Origin: Pectobacterium colocasium
GTDB taxonomy: Bacteria > Pseudomonadota > Gammaproteobacteria > Enterobacterales > Enterobacteriaceae
Length of the DNA: 64,000 nucleotides
NCBI RefSeq assembly: GCF_020181655.1
Contig: NZ_CP084032.1
Coordinates: 4,588,001-4,652,000, forward strand
Direction: 5' to 3'
The notes beneath the pieces are model-generated. The model searched no databases. It worked only from the letters and a program-made list of their open reading frames with translations, and was not told the origin of the DNA. The number at the start of each line of letters is the position of its first letter. Position 1 is the stretch's first letter. The position numbers and the translations under genes are program-made. Below, one piece after another: positions 49,005 through 58,496 of this stretch.

Positions 49005-50204
49005 TCAGGGCGTATGCATCGTGCCATCCGGCAGGCGGCTCTGCGTCCATTCATGCGGACGATAGACGACGGGGAACTGCCGCGCCGCATCCAGATCGAT
49101 ACCGACGCCAATACCGGGGCGTTCAATCGGATACAGATAACCATTCTCCGGCTCCACCGCCTGCGGGAAGACCTTGCGGGTATTTTCCGGGTAAGCGACA
49201 AATTCCTGAATCGCAGCATTGTGCAAATGGATATTCAGGTGAATGTTGACCGCCGCGCCGATAGGCGTCATATCCGGTGGGCAGTGCCATGCCAGCCGAA
49301 CACCAAAGTTCTGACAGAACGCGCCTAGTTTCAGCGCAGGCGTAATCCCGCCAATTTGTGAGACATGGCAGCGAATGAAATCAATCTGCCGGTTAATCAC
49401 CAGACTCTGCCACTCGGCAGGATTATTAAATAGCTCACCCGTCGCCAGCGGCACCGCGCTCTGGCTGCGGATCTGCGCCAGCCACTCGTTTTGCGCAGGC
49501 GGCAAAATATCTTCGATAAAATAGGGACGATAGGCTTCTACCGCTTTGGCAAACTGCACCGCCTGATTCGGGAACAGGCGCTCATGGACATCATGCAGGA
49601 TGTGGAAACGATCGCCGTATTTCTCGCGCAGTGCACGGAACATGGCGAGCGTATTCGCCATGTACTGCTCCTGATCGTAATAAGCTCCCTCCGTTGGCTG
49701 CTTCGTGCTGTGCAACGTGTCAGGGTTACCACCATAGAAGCCTAACTGGCAGCGAATATGGCGGTAACCTTGTGCATACAACCGCTCCACGTCCTGATAC
49801 AGCCCGTCCAGCGTATCGCTGGCAGCATGGCTGTAGGCGGCAATCGCATCGCGGGATTTCCCACCAAACAGGTGATAAAGCGGCATATCCGCCAGCTTGC
49901 CTTTGATATCCCACAGCGCCATATCGACGCCCGCCACCGCATTGTTGATAACCGGCCCGTTACGCCAATAAGCGTTGACCATCATCATGTGCCACAGATC
50001 TTCAATGTGGTTAGCATCTCGTCCTAGCAGCAGCGGTTTGAGGTACTCGTCCACCATCGCTTTGACGGCCAATGGGCGCTGCTGGAAGGTCGCACAGCCA
50101 TATCCCGTAACGCCTTTATCCGTGTAAACCACCACCGTCACCAAATTATGACGGTCAGGGCGGGTAACGAGACATTCAATGTCAGTAATGATTGTCGGCA
50201 ACAC
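49005..50204 (-). CDS. Enolase-superfamily sugar-acid dehydratase, mannonate/gluconate dehydratase subgroup (RspA-like)
   Basis: 399 aa, mandelate racemase/muconate lactonizing fold. N-terminal lid with [26 protein letters not shown], metal ligands in [17 protein letters not shown] and ATGELF, and a late catalytic His in [13 protein letters not shown]. The HCPPD segment differs from the HGPSD of E. coli RspA as I recall it, so substrate and activity are uncertain. Divergent from the PTS gene and convergent with the GntR gene. Confidence 0.8.
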   Translation of the reverse strand: MLPTIITDIECLVTRPDRHNLVTVVVYTDKGVTGYGCATFQQRPLAVKAMVDEYLKPLLLGRDANHIEDLWHMMMVNAYWRNGPVINNAVAGVDMALWDIKGKLADMPLYHLFGGKSRDAIAAYSHAASDTLDGLYQDVERLYAQGYRHIRCQLGFYGGNPDTLHSTKQPTEGAYYDQEQYMANTLAMFRALREKYGDRFHILHDVHERLFPNQAVQFAKAVEAYRPYFIEDILPPAQNEWLAQIRSQSAVPLATGELFNNPAEWQSLVINRQIDFIRCHVSQIGGITPALKLGAFCQNFGVRLAWHCPPDMTPIGAAVNIHLNIHLHNAAIQEFVAYPENTRKVFPQAVEPENGYLYPIERPGIGVGIDLDAARQFPVVYRPHEWTQSRLPDGTMHTP

Positions 50205-50413
50205 AAAAATATCCTCCAGTGCATTTCCGGAATAGCCATTCCCGGAAAAAACACAGTCTAAAAATCAATTTCTTTTTTGTTTTCTACTTATTTTTTCTTT
50301 TATTGTAAACCTCTTAATTAAAAGAATTATTTTGGTTTGAAAAACACGTCAAATTGATAAAAAAACCAGACCAATTTAGAGAAAACAACAACAAGCACCC
50401 CTTGAAAAAGTAA

Positions 50414-50435
50414 CCATGTGACGAAAATCATGTTT
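50414..50435. promoter_or_regulatory. Probable CRP site with TTGGT half-sites upstream of the PTS gene
   Basis: TGTGA-CGAAAA-TCATG (50417-50432) fits the CRP consensus with changes only in the last half. Nearby copies of TTGGTTTG (50332-50339, 50438-50445) and the inverse CCAGACCAA (50366-50374) could be operator parts for the GntR regulator. The divergent intergenic region 50205-50528 holds no gene. Confidence 0.45.
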
Positions 50436-50528
50436 TATTGGTTTGTTTTTTATTTTTTTAAATTTTACTATCTGCGGAAATAAGTCAGCCAAAAACAACA
50501 TAAGGCTATGCAGCGGAGAATTTATTCC

Positions 50529-51902
50529 ATGGGAAAAAATGACGTTATTCAGTCAATCATTAAATTGGTCGGCGGAAGCGAAAATATTAATAAAGCCTGG
50601 CACTGCATGACGCGGTTGCGGTTTGATTTAATTGACGAAAATAAAGTGCAAACGGACGCTATCAGGAACCTGCCAGGTATATTAGGTGCCCAACACCAGA
50701 GTGAGCAATTCCAGATTATTATCGGGCCGCAGGTCAATGAGTATTACGAACTGCTGAACGCCCAGCTTTCGCCTACAACGACATCGCAGCCGGACGTGCA
50801 GAAGCAGAAGAAGGGGCTGATTTCGCTGTTCATGGATACCGTTTCCGGCGTATTTGGTCCGATCGTCCCTGCCATCGCAGGTGCCGGGATGATCAAAGGG
50901 CTGCTGGCAGGGTTGATCGCCTTGAAAGTGGTCTCTGCCAAAACTGATACCGTGATCGTCCTCGATCTGATCGCCAGCGGTGTGTTCTATTTCTTACCTT
51001 TCTTCCTCGCCATCTCCGCAGCCAGGATATTTAAAACAAGCGAATATCTGGCAGCGGCTGTTGCAGCCTGCCTGATGTACCCGTCGTTGATAGAAGCGGC
51101 GAAGGCACTAGCCAGCAATAGCCCTAATGCGGTCAGCGCCTTTTACTTCATCGGTGTGCTACCCATTCCGGTGTTCAACTATGCCGCCAGCGTCATCCCG
51201 GTGATTTTCTCCGTGCTGGCACTGAGCTATATCCATCGTTGGGTCGATCGCATTATGCCTTCGGTGCTGAAAACCGTATTTACCCCAACGCTGACGCTGT
51301 TTATCGCCGCACTGGTGTCGCTCACCATTATCGGGCCATTCGGGATCTACCTCGGTAAACTGCTGGCACTGTTTATTCAGAGCCTGTTCGATGTGTCGTC
51401 TATCTTTGCTGGTTTCGTGGTCGGTGCGATTCGGCCTGTCGCTATCCTGACTGGCATGCATCACGCGATGACGCCTATTGCACTGCAAAATTTCAGCAAT
51501 CAGGGCTTTGATATGCTGATGCCGATGATGTGCATGGCGAATATGGCGATTGCAGGCGCAACGTTCGCCATCTACTTCCATGCCAAAACCCGTCAGGACA
51601 AATCTGTCGTGCTGTCTGCTGGGGTTTCTGCGCTGCTCGGTATTACCGAACCTGCACTCTTCGGCGTACTGACCAAGTATAAAAAAGCATTTATCTCCGC
51701 GACTATTGCCAGCTCCATCGCCTCGGCCTTTATCGCGTACTTCGGTGTCCGGCTGTATGGCTACATCTTGTCGAGTATTTTCAGCCTGCCAGCCTATATC
51801 GGCCCGTACTTTAGCTACGCCGTTTCCGGCATGGCCATCGCCATCGTGCTGTCCTTCACACTGACTTATATTCTGGTTGTCAGAGCCTCCAAACAGTCGT
51901 AA
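50529..51902 (+). CDS. PTS system EIIBC component, glucose/beta-glucoside superfamily
   Basis: 457 aa. EIIB domain with the phosphorylated Cys26 in CMTRLRF, then a linker and an EIIC domain with several membrane segments and the motif LLGITEPALFGV. No EIIA domain is present, so phosphate must come from another EIIA (for example Crr). The ATG at 50529 has CGGAGA 9 nt upstream. Its sugar is unknown; the neighbouring sugar-acid dehydratase and GntR gene suggest a joint locus. Confidence 0.87.
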   Translation: MGKNDVIQSIIKLVGGSENINKAWHCMTRLRFDLIDENKVQTDAIRNLPGILGAQHQSEQFQIIIGPQVNEYYELLNAQLSPTTTSQPDVQKQKKGLISLFMDTVSGVFGPIVPAIAGAGMIKGLLAGLIALKVVSAKTDTVIVLDLIASGVFYFLPFFLAISAARIFKTSEYLAAAVAACLMYPSLIEAAKALASNSPNAVSAFYFIGVLPIPVFNYAASVIPVIFSVLALSYIHRWVDRIMPSVLKTVFTPTLTLFIAALVSLTIIGPFGIYLGKLLALFIQSLFDVSSIFAGFVVGAIRPVAILTGMHHAMTPIALQNFSNQGFDMLMPMMCMANMAIAGATFAIYFHAKTRQDKSVVLSAGVSALLGITEPALFGVLTKYKKAFISATIASSIASAFIAYFGVRLYGYILSSIFSLPAYIGPYFSYAVSGMAIAIVLSFTLTYILVVRASKQS

Positions 51903-51910
51903 CCGCACTC

Positions 51911-51940
51911 GCGGGGCCGTTGCGCCCCGCCCTCTTTCCT
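51911..51940 (+). terminator. Hairpin after the PTS gene
   Basis: GCGGGGC, 6-nt loop, GCCCCGC, then CCTCTTTCCTCTC. It lies 8 nt after the stop codon. The rest of the gap to ppc (to 52145) shows no gene. Confidence 0.65.
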
Positions 51941-52145
51941 CTCTGATTAGTTAGTCTAATATCCGCGCCGCTGTAATTAAATTTCACAAATTGCCAAGCC
52001 CGCCTCAATGCAAGTACAAAGAATAAGGAGAAGAAAGAATCGTCAATTGACGAACCCGCCTTATCGTGGCTAGATGGAGGCAGTGCGTCAAAATATGTCA
52101 AGTGAAATAAACTTACAAAAATGGTAGGGGTGGGTCAGGGTAACT

Positions 52146-54785
52146 ATGAACGAACAATATTCCGCAATGCGCAGTAACGTCAGTATGCTCGGCAAACTGC
52201 TCGGCGATACCATCAAGGAAGCACTGGGTGAGAACATCCTTGATAAAGTCGAAACAATCCGCAAGTTGTCAAAATCTTCCCGCGCAGGTAATGAAAAACA
52301 TCGTCAGGAGTTGCTGACCACACTGCAAAACCTGTCTAACGATGAACTGTTGCCGGTTGCACGCGCATTCAGCCAGTTCCTTAACCTGACCAATACCGCC
52401 GAGCAATACCATACCATTTCACCGCATGGTGAAGCGGCGAGTAACCCGGCACTGCTTTCCAACGCCTTTGAGCGCCTGAAGGAAAGCAAAGATCTGACCG
52501 AACGCGATATCCGCGATGCCGTGGAGTCGCTGTCGATCGAACTGGTGTTGACCGCACACCCAACCGAAATTACCCGCCGGACGTTGATCCACAAGCTGGT
52601 GGAAGTGAATACCTGTCTCAAGCAACTCGACCATAACGATCTGGCGGATTATGAACGTAACCAGATCATGCGTCGTCTGCGCCAGTTGATCGCGCAGTCC
52701 TGGCATACCGATGAGATCCGTAAAATTCGTCCTACCCCGGTAGATGAAGCCAAATGGGGCTTCGCCGTGGTGGAAAACAGCCTGTGGGAAGGCGTCCCAG
52801 CGTTTTTACGCGAGCTGGATGAACAGCTGGAACAGGCTTTCGGCTACCGTTTGCCCGTTGACGCCGTTCCGGTGCGCTTTACCTCCTGGATGGGCGGCGA
52901 CCGTGACGGTAACCCAAACGTTACGGCAGAAGTGACTCGCCATGTTCTGCTACTCAGCCGCTGGAAAGCCGCCGATCTGTTCCTGCGTGATATTCAGGTG
53001 CTGGTTTCCGAGCTGTCGATGTCCGAATGTACGCCGGAGCTGTTGGAACTGGCTGGTGGCAGCGAGGTACAGGAACCGTACCGCGCCATCATGAAATCAC
53101 TGCGTTCACAGTTGAGCAGTACGCTGAACTATCTGGAAGCGCGCCTGACGGGCGAAGAACATCTGCCCCCCAAAGATCTGCTGATTACCAACGAGCAGCT
53201 TTGGGAACCGCTCCACGCCTGCTACCAGTCACTGAAAACCTGCGGCATGGGCATCATCGCCGACGGTCGCCTGCTGGATACGCTGCGTCGCGTGCGCTGC
53301 TTCGGCGTGCCTTTGGTGCGCATCGATGTTCGTCAGGAAAGCACACGCCACACCGAAGCGGTGGCTGAGATTACCCGTTATCTGGGTCTGGGCGACTACG
53401 AAAGCTGGTCAGAGTCCGACAAGCAAGCCTTCCTGATCCGTGAACTGAGTTCCAAGCGCCCGCTCCTGCCACGCTACTGGGAACCGAGTGCGGATACCAA
53501 AGAAGTGCTGGATACCTGTCGGGTCATCGCCAAAGCGCCGCAGGGTTCCATCGCCGCTTACGTTATTTCAATGGCGCGCACGCCTTCCGACGTGCTGGCC
53601 GTTCATCTGCTGCTCAAAGAGGCAGGCTGTCCGTTCGCCCTGCCGGTCGCGCCGCTGTTTGAAACGCTGGACGACCTGAACAACGCCGATGATGTCATGA
53701 CCCAACTGCTAAGCATCGACTGGTATCGTGGCTTTATTCAGGGCAAACAGATGGTCATGATCGGCTATTCCGACTCCGCGAAAGACGCGGGCGTAATGGC
53801 AGCCTCCTGGGCGCAGTACCGTGCACAGGACGCGCTGATCAAAACCTGTGAGAAAGCCGGTATCGCACTGACGCTGTTCCACGGACGCGGCGGTTCCATC
53901 GGTCGCGGTGGCGCACCGGCTCATGCCGCTCTGCTGTCACAACCGCCGGGCAGCCTGAAAGGCGGCCTGCGCGTGACAGAACAAGGCGAGATGATCCGCT
54001 TTAAATACGGCCTGCCGGAAGTCACCATCAGCAGCCTCGCGCTGTATACCGGCGCCATTCTGGAAGCGAACCTGTTGCCGCCGCCGGAACCAAAACAGGA
54101 ATGGCACGAGGTGATGGATGAGCTGTCCCGTGTGTCCTGTGATATGTACCGTGGATACGTGCGTGAGAACCCGGATTTCGTCCCTTACTTCCGCGCTGCG
54201 ACACCTGAGTTGGAGCTGGGCAAACTGCCGCTGGGCTCACGTCCGGCCAAACGCCGTCCGAATGGCGGCGTAGAAAGCCTGCGTGCTATCCCGTGGATTT
54301 TCGCCTGGACGCAGAACCGCCTGATGCTGCCAGCCTGGCTCGGCGCGGGTGCCGCGTTGCAGAAAGTGGTGGATGACGGTAAACAGGAACAGCTGGAAGA
54401 AATGTGCCGCAACTGGCCGTTCTTCTCAACGCGTATCGGTATGCTGGAGATGGTGTTCGCCAAAGCCGACCTGTGGCTGGCGGAATATTACGATCAGCGT
54501 CTGGTCGAAGAGAAGCTGTGGCCGTTAGGGAAACAGCTGCGCGATCAGTTGGCCGCCGACATCAACATCGTGCTGGCGATCTCTAACGACGATCACCTGA
54601 TGGCGGATCTGCCGTGGATCGCCGAGTCGATCGCCCTGCGTAACGTCTATACCGACCCCCTGAACGTGTTGCAGGCCGAGTTGCTGCATCGTTCGCGTCA
54701 GCAGGAAAAACCGGATGCCGATCTGGAGCTGGCGCTGATGGTCACCATCGCCGGTGTCGCGGCAGGTATGCGTAATACGGGTTAA
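52146..54785 (+). CDS. ppc: Phosphoenolpyruvate carboxylase
   Basis: 879 aa (E. coli 883). Anaplerotic carboxylation of PEP to oxaloacetate. Catalytic His in [12 protein letters not shown] (about residue 138), [12 protein letters not shown] glycine loop, [10 protein letters not shown] and the C-terminal AAGMRNTG. Start [20 protein letters not shown] at 52146. Still near argE as in E. coli but separated by the sugar module. Confidence 0.97.
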   Translation: MNEQYSAMRSNVSMLGKLLGDTIKEALGENILDKVETIRKLSKSSRAGNEKHRQELLTTLQNLSNDELLPVARAFSQFLNLTNTAEQYHTISPHGEAASNPALLSNAFERLKESKDLTERDIRDAVESLSIELVLTAHPTEITRRTLIHKLVEVNTCLKQLDHNDLADYERNQIMRRLRQLIAQSWHTDEIRKIRPTPVDEAKWGFAVVENSLWEGVPAFLRELDEQLEQAFGYRLPVDAVPVRFTSWMGGDRDGNPNVTAEVTRHVLLLSRWKAADLFLRDIQVLVSELSMSECTPELLELAGGSEVQEPYRAIMKSLRSQLSSTLNYLEARLTGEEHLPPKDLLITNEQLWEPLHACYQSLKTCGMGIIADGRLLDTLRRVRCFGVPLVRIDVRQESTRHTEAVAEITRYLGLGDYESWSESDKQAFLIRELSSKRPLLPRYWEPSADTKEVLDTCRVIAKAPQGSIAAYVISMARTPSDVLAVHLLLKEAGCPFALPVAPLFETLDDLNNADDVMTQLLSIDWYRGFIQGKQMVMIGYSDSAKDAGVMAASWAQYRAQDALIKTCEKAGIALTLFHGRGGSIGRGGAPAHAALLSQPPGSLKGGLRVTEQGEMIRFKYGLPEVTISSLALYTGAILEANLLPPPEPKQEWHEVMDELSRVSCDMYRGYVRENPDFVPYFRAATPELELGKLPLGSRPAKRRPNGGVESLRAIPWIFAWTQNRLMLPAWLGAGAALQKVVDDGKQEQLEEMCRNWPFFSTRIGMLEMVFAKADLWLAEYYDQRLVEEKLWPLGKQLRDQLAADINIVLAISNDDHLMADLPWIAESIALRNVYTDPLNVLQAELLHRSRQQEKPDADLELALMVTIAGVAAGMRNTG

Positions 54786-54828
54786 TCACCCCAGTAGCAA
54801 AGCAACACAGCAGCAAGGACTAAATCAG

Positions 54829-54855
54829 AGGCCGGTCAGATGACCGGCCTTTTTT
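54829..54855 (+). terminator. Rho-independent terminator after ppc
   Basis: AGGCCGGTCA, 2-nt centre, TGACCGGCCT followed by TTTTT; effectively an 8-bp stem with a small loop. It lies 44 nt after the ppc stop. Confidence 0.93.
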
Positions 54856-54915
54856 GCTGAAAAAATCAGTCAGCGGTGATGATGGAGTCGATTCATCAAT
54901 AAGGTGAAGAAAACC

Positions 54916-55698
54916 TTACGCCAGATATTTATCCTGCAAATAGTTCCGCGCACGATTATCCAGGCCGTATTCCACCTCCAGCCAGCTATCGATCGAACCG
55001 TGTCGTTCGTAAATAGCCTGCAACGCCGTCACAATGAACTCTTCCTGCACCGACAGCACATAAGAGAACTGTCCCAACGCTTTCTCATTCAGCGTTGCCG
55101 ACAAATGCGTCAGCAGTTGCTGGCGGAATGGCGTCAGCGTCGTTTCCGTCAGCAGATAATCTTCCATCACCGTCTGTTCATCCGCACCCAGCGCAAACAT
55201 CACCAGCGCCGAGCCGATACCCGTACGATCTTTACCCACCGCACAGTGCTGTACCAGCCCGCCCTCACCCGGCTGTAATAGCAGCGACACCAGCTGTTTA
55301 TAGGCTGAATTATTGAAAGGTAAACGGCGATAAAACTCCAGCATAAACGCCCGGGAATCAAACGCCGCCAGCACATCAGACCCCAGCGAGTCCAGGTTGG
55401 CCGTCACTTCATGGCGCAATGGGTTGGCAGGGTAAGCGTGATAGGTCGCACCTGCCCACAATACATCGGGCTTTTGCGCAATTTCATCGGCATCCCGATA
55501 ATCCACCACGTGGGAAATAGGCACGCCCGCAAGATGCTTACAGTCTGCCTGACTCAGCAGATCCAGTGAGCCAGAGCGAAAAAGTTTGCCGTGTCGGATA
55601 AGCCGCCCATCAGCAGCGCGGTTGCCGCCTAAATCGCGGAAGTTGATTCCGCCGTCCAGCGGTAATAAAGAGGGATGAAGCAACGTTGGTTCGGTCAT
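54916..55698 (-). CDS. Tyrosine/serine phosphatase family protein (Y_phosphatase3 type)
   Basis: 260 aa. P-loop phosphatase signature HCAVGKDRTG (CX5R) near residue 145, plus GGINFRDLGG near the N-terminus and VVDYRDADEI, all typical of the family that includes lipid or protein phosphatases. The start is the ATG at 55698 (MTEPTLLHPSLLPLDGG) with AAGGAG a few nt upstream. No signal peptide is seen, so it is cytosolic. Its substrate is unknown. Downstream of udp, separated by a terminator. Confidence 0.82.
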   Translation of the reverse strand: MTEPTLLHPSLLPLDGGINFRDLGGNRAADGRLIRHGKLFRSGSLDLLSQADCKHLAGVPISHVVDYRDADEIAQKPDVLWAGATYHAYPANPLRHEVTANLDSLGSDVLAAFDSRAFMLEFYRRLPFNNSAYKQLVSLLLQPGEGGLVQHCAVGKDRTGIGSALVMFALGADEQTVMEDYLLTETTLTPFRQQLLTHLSATLNEKALGQFSYVLSVQEEFIVTALQAIYERHGSIDSWLEVEYGLDNRARNYLQDKYLA

Positions 55699-55799
55699 AC
55701 ATCTCCTTGCGAGGTTGAAAGGCGAGCAAGGCAACCGTATTACACACGTAGAGCATGTCGCAGGTTAACCCAATAAACCAGAACAAGTTATTAGAATAA

Positions 55800-55825
55800 G
55801 GGCTGGCCTCTGCGATGACCAGCCC
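55800..55825 (-). terminator. Rho-independent terminator after udp
   Basis: Minus-strand GGGCTGG, 12-nt loop, CCAGCCC then TTATTCTAAT. It starts 23 nt after the udp stop. Confidence 0.7.
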
Positions 55826-55847
55826 AAAATATCATCAATTTTTTCGC

Positions 55848-56618
55848 TTATTCAGCCGCTAACAACCGACGTGTCGCATCCAGCAGCACCTTAATCACGG
55901 TGGTTTCGGCCAGCTTCATGGTCGCCGCATCAGGGATTTCCTGCTGGGTACGGTTCACGATCACGCCCGCGATCATGCCCGCTTTTAACCCCTGACTGGC
56001 GCACATGGTCAGCAACGTGGCAGATTCCATTTCATAGTTCAGCACCCCCATGCTCTGCCACTCTTCCATCGAACCGCGGAAGCGACGTACAACGCGGCCA
56101 GAGAAGGTGTCATAGCGTTCCTGACCAGGGTAGAACGTATCGGAAGACGCCGTGATGCCGACGTGCAACGCCGCACCCGAAGCTTTTGCCGCTTCCACCA
56201 GCGCGGTGGTACAGCCAAAATCCGCAACGGCCGGGAATTCCATCGGTGCGAAGTGCAGGCTTGCCCCGTCAAGACGGACGGCTGCGGTGGTCACCAACAC
56301 ATCACCGACATTGATACCAGACTGAATCGCCCCGGTGGTGCCCACACGCAGGAAAGTACGAATGCCAAGCTGGGCCAATTCTTCTACCGCGATTGACGTT
56401 GATGGACCGCCAATACCCGTCGAGCAAACAATAACGGCCTTGCCGTCCAGCTCCGCACGCCAGGACGTAAACTCACGGTGCGATGCCAGATGTACCGGGT
56501 TGTCCATCAGACGAGCAATTTTTTCTACACGCTCAGGATCGCCGGGTACGATAGCCAGCGTCGCGCCCTGTAAATCGTTCTTGACCAAACCAAGATGGAA
56601 CACATCAGATGTAGACAT
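55848..56618 (-). CDS. udp: Uridine phosphorylase
   Basis: 256 aa (E. coli 253). Cleaves uridine to uracil and ribose-1-phosphate. Phosphate-binding [13 protein letters not shown], glycine-rich [18 protein letters not shown] and the base-site [16 protein letters not shown]. The start is the ATG at 56618 ([18 protein letters not shown]) with GGAGG 6 nt upstream; the longer frame to 56705 extends into the leader. It probably has a long leader of about 280 nt with two hairpins and an upstream pair of CRP sites. Confidence 0.95.
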   Translation of the reverse strand: MSTSDVFHLGLVKNDLQGATLAIVPGDPERVEKIARLMDNPVHLASHREFTSWRAELDGKAVIVCSTGIGGPSTSIAVEELAQLGIRTFLRVGTTGAIQSGINVGDVLVTTAAVRLDGASLHFAPMEFPAVADFGCTTALVEAAKASGAALHVGITASSDTFYPGQERYDTFSGRVVRRFRGSMEEWQSMGVLNYEMESATLLTMCASQGLKAGMIAGVIVNRTQQEIPDAATMKLAETTVIKVLLDATRRLLAAE

Positions 56619-56769
56619 AACTGCCTCCCGGGCAATCAATTGGGTATTCAGAGAAATCATGCCGGACGCCCCATAAACGCGCTCTGTAAGCGTAACGCTG
56701 TTCACTTAAGACTGGATTGACTCGCCCAGTTCCTGTGTTCGCCCTGACGGGTTGCCACAAGTGGCATTT

Positions 56770-56787
56770 AAAATGCGCTTGCATTTT
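56770..56787 (-). other. Small hairpin in the udp leader
   Basis: AAAATGC, 4-nt loop, GCATTTT, perfect 7-bp stem, adjacent to the larger hairpin at 56799-56837. Confidence 0.6.
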
Positions 56788-56798
56788 ATAGGGGGAAA

Positions 56799-56837
56799 CA
56801 CGGTGATGAGGATCCCGCAGGGATACCTCGCACCGTG
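56799..56837 (-). other. Large nested hairpin in the udp leader
   Basis: An outer stem CACGGTG/CACCGTG, an inner GAGG/CCTC and ATCCC/GGGAT close on a 3-nt loop. Flanking GGGGG (56791-56795) and CCCCC (56842-56846) can extend it past small internal loops. There is no T-run, so it is not an ordinary terminator. Confidence 0.75.
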
Positions 56838-56930
56838 GTAGCCCCCGGTATCTTGATGCTTAAACGATCGGCATTAGTCCATAAGCGTCCGTTCAATAAA
56901 AAGACTCTAGCGCACCATGACGTTTTTTTA

Positions 56931-56998
56931 AGTGACGAGAGTCACCGATGAAAAAGAAACAAACATAAACATACATAAAATATGTGATGAAAATCACT
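56931..56998 (-). promoter_or_regulatory. Two CRP sites of the udp promoter, 52 bp apart
   Basis: AGTGA-N6-TCACC (56931-56946) and TGTGA-N6-TCACT (56983-56998) have centres 52 bp apart. E. coli udp has CRP sites at about -41.5 and -93.5, the same spacing, with CytR between. If the nearer site is -41.5, the start is near 56897 and a -10 TAGAGT falls at 56909-56904. The AT-rich sequence between the sites could hold CytR contacts. Confidence 0.65.
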
Positions 56999-57070
56999 AT
57001 TTATCAGGTGAGGTATTCATGTTTGCCGATGAATCGTCTTCTAGTGTAGATTCTTTAGCCTTATCGGTTA

Positions 57071-57664
57071 TCACAACGAACCAAACTCGATACTCTCTGG
57101 CTCAATCATTTCCAGAAAGGCATGACATACCGCTTGCCCCTGCCACGATGCGCAAATGGCTTCTGCGCACGGTTGATTGTCGGCAAAGGCAAGATCAATA
57201 AAGACGCCATTATCCAGACTAACCAAATACTGACCTTTCCAGCCAGGCTGAAGTGAAAGGTGGCGTTCTATCATCTGATTATAAGCCTGGCGCATGTCAC
57301 TCTCCTGAATACCCTGCTTGAGACGAAATCGCCCTATTTCGATACCGCCTCTGCTCGTGACTGACGGTGCGTCCAGCATGTGGACGGTGTAGTGCCCCAT
57401 GCTGTGCAACGCGCTGACAGAAGATCTGAAACAGGAAAATTCAGGTTGGCTTTCAACCGCTTTTGCCGCAGCCCGTGCGGCTTCAAGACTATTCCACACC
57501 ACAAGATCGACACGCTCAGCGGAAATATCGATGCCTGAAAATGCGATCCAATCGATAAACCCAGGGAAATGCTTTAGCAGACGTTGTGCCGATAAGCGCG
57601 CTGAATCGGCCTCTTGCTGGGTTTTTACCGTGTAAGTGACTATTTCGTAACATGGGGTAGCCAT
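57071..57664 (-). CDS. Dimeric alpha-beta barrel (antibiotic monooxygenase-like) protein
   Basis: 197 aa. Starts MATPCYEIVTYTVKTQQEAD and has two related halves; the first (HFPGFIDWIAFSGIDISAERVDLVVWNSLEAARAAA) has the compact strand-helix pattern of ABM/EthD-like domains. GGAG lies 8 nt before the ATG. No catalytic residues can be assigned. Divergent from a WYL regulator across a perfect inverted repeat, so it is probably that regulator's target. Confidence 0.7.
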   Translation of the reverse strand: MATPCYEIVTYTVKTQQEADSARLSAQRLLKHFPGFIDWIAFSGIDISAERVDLVVWNSLEAARAAAKAVESQPEFSCFRSSVSALHSMGHYTVHMLDAPSVTSRGGIEIGRFRLKQGIQESDMRQAYNQMIERHLSLQPGWKGQYLVSLDNGVFIDLAFADNQPCAEAICASWQGQAVCHAFLEMIEPESIEFGSL

Positions 57665-57705
57665 GATGAACTCCGTTATCAGGATGATATGAAGTCTGAA
57701 TCGTA

Positions 57706-57742
57706 TTACACCACCCTGACAGAACTTGTCAGGGTGGTGTAA
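57706..57742. promoter_or_regulatory. 37-bp inverted repeat, putative operator
   Basis: TTACACCACCCTGACA, 5-nt centre, TGTCAGGGTGGTGTAA: two perfect 16-bp arms. It lies 42 nt before one gene and 9 nt before the ATG of the divergent WYL regulator. The regulator probably binds here to control itself and its neighbour. Confidence 0.8.
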
Positions 57743-57751
57743 TCTCTTCTC

Positions 57752-58429
57752 ATGAAAACGATCCGACTACTCTCTTTACTTGACCATCTTCGCGGCCGTG
57801 TACACCCAGTATCAGCGGAAATATTAGCTCAAGCGTTGAATGTATCAGTCAGAACGATCTACAGGGATATGGCGGCACTACAAACCATCGGCGCCCCTAT
57901 TCGCGGTGAATCGGGACTCGGTTACCTACTTGAAAAAGACTACTTCCTTCCTCCACTGAACTTTGATCCAGATGAACTGGACGCCATTATGCTGGGAATG
58001 CGGCTGATAGGTGCACGAGGCGATGACATGCTTTCCGCAGCGGCCAGCCGGGTTTCAGCAAAAATCAGCGCGGTGATTGGTGCCAAAAAAGCAGAGACCT
58101 ATAAGCTGCTGCCTCTCAGAGCCGTTTCTCGACATACCGAGGAAAATGAGAGAGCCATAAACCATCTGGCTTTTCTTCGTCTGGCCATTCGTAACAAGCT
58201 CCAACTGCGTATTACCTATGTTGATCTGCAAGGAAGAGAAAGCGATAGAATCGCCCGTCCTCTTGGTTTAACCCTGTTTGATGCCGTATGGTTACTCACG
58301 ATATGGTGTGAAACTCGCTCAGACTTTCGTAATCTAAGGGTAGATAACATCACTTCAGTGGCGGAGACCGACCTATACTTCAGGCCAGAGAAAGGAAAAC
58401 GCTTCGAAGACTATCTCAGCACGCTGTAG
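57752..58429 (+). CDS. YafY-type transcriptional regulator (HTH + WYL domain)
   Basis: 225 aa. N-terminal HTH_11 winged helix (about residues 1-60; VSAEILAQALNVSVRTIYRDMAAL) and a C-terminal WYL ligand-sensing domain (LRITYVDLQGRESDRIARPLGLTLFDAVWLLTIW). Shine-Dalgarno is weak because the inverted repeat occupies that space. Both the stop and following DNA form a tandem repeat. Confidence 0.85.
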   Translation: MKTIRLLSLLDHLRGRVHPVSAEILAQALNVSVRTIYRDMAALQTIGAPIRGESGLGYLLEKDYFLPPLNFDPDELDAIMLGMRLIGARGDDMLSAAASRVSAKISAVIGAKKAETYKLLPLRAVSRHTEENERAINHLAFLRLAIRNKLQLRITYVDLQGRESDRIARPLGLTLFDAVWLLTIWCETRSDFRNLRVDNITSVAETDLYFRPEKGKRFEDYLSTL

Positions 58430-58454
58430 GCACATCTCGACGTGCTGTAGGCAT
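58413..58454 (+). repeat. Two 21-bp tandem copies across the WYL gene stop codon
   Basis: ATCTCAGCACGCTGTAGGCAC (58413-58433) and ATCTCGACGTGCTGTAGGCAT (58434-58454) share 15 of 21 bases; both end CTG TAG GCA in the same frame. The first contains the stop codon. Confidence 0.7.
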
Positions 58455-58496
58455 AATGCTGCTAGCAACGATTCATCGATAACAGGAGAGCGCGTA

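Noticed and set aside
51159..51908. 249-codon open frame opposite the PTS gene
   Set aside because: Composition dominated by Arg, His, Asp and Gln with no membrane or domain pattern; the PTS frame is convincing.
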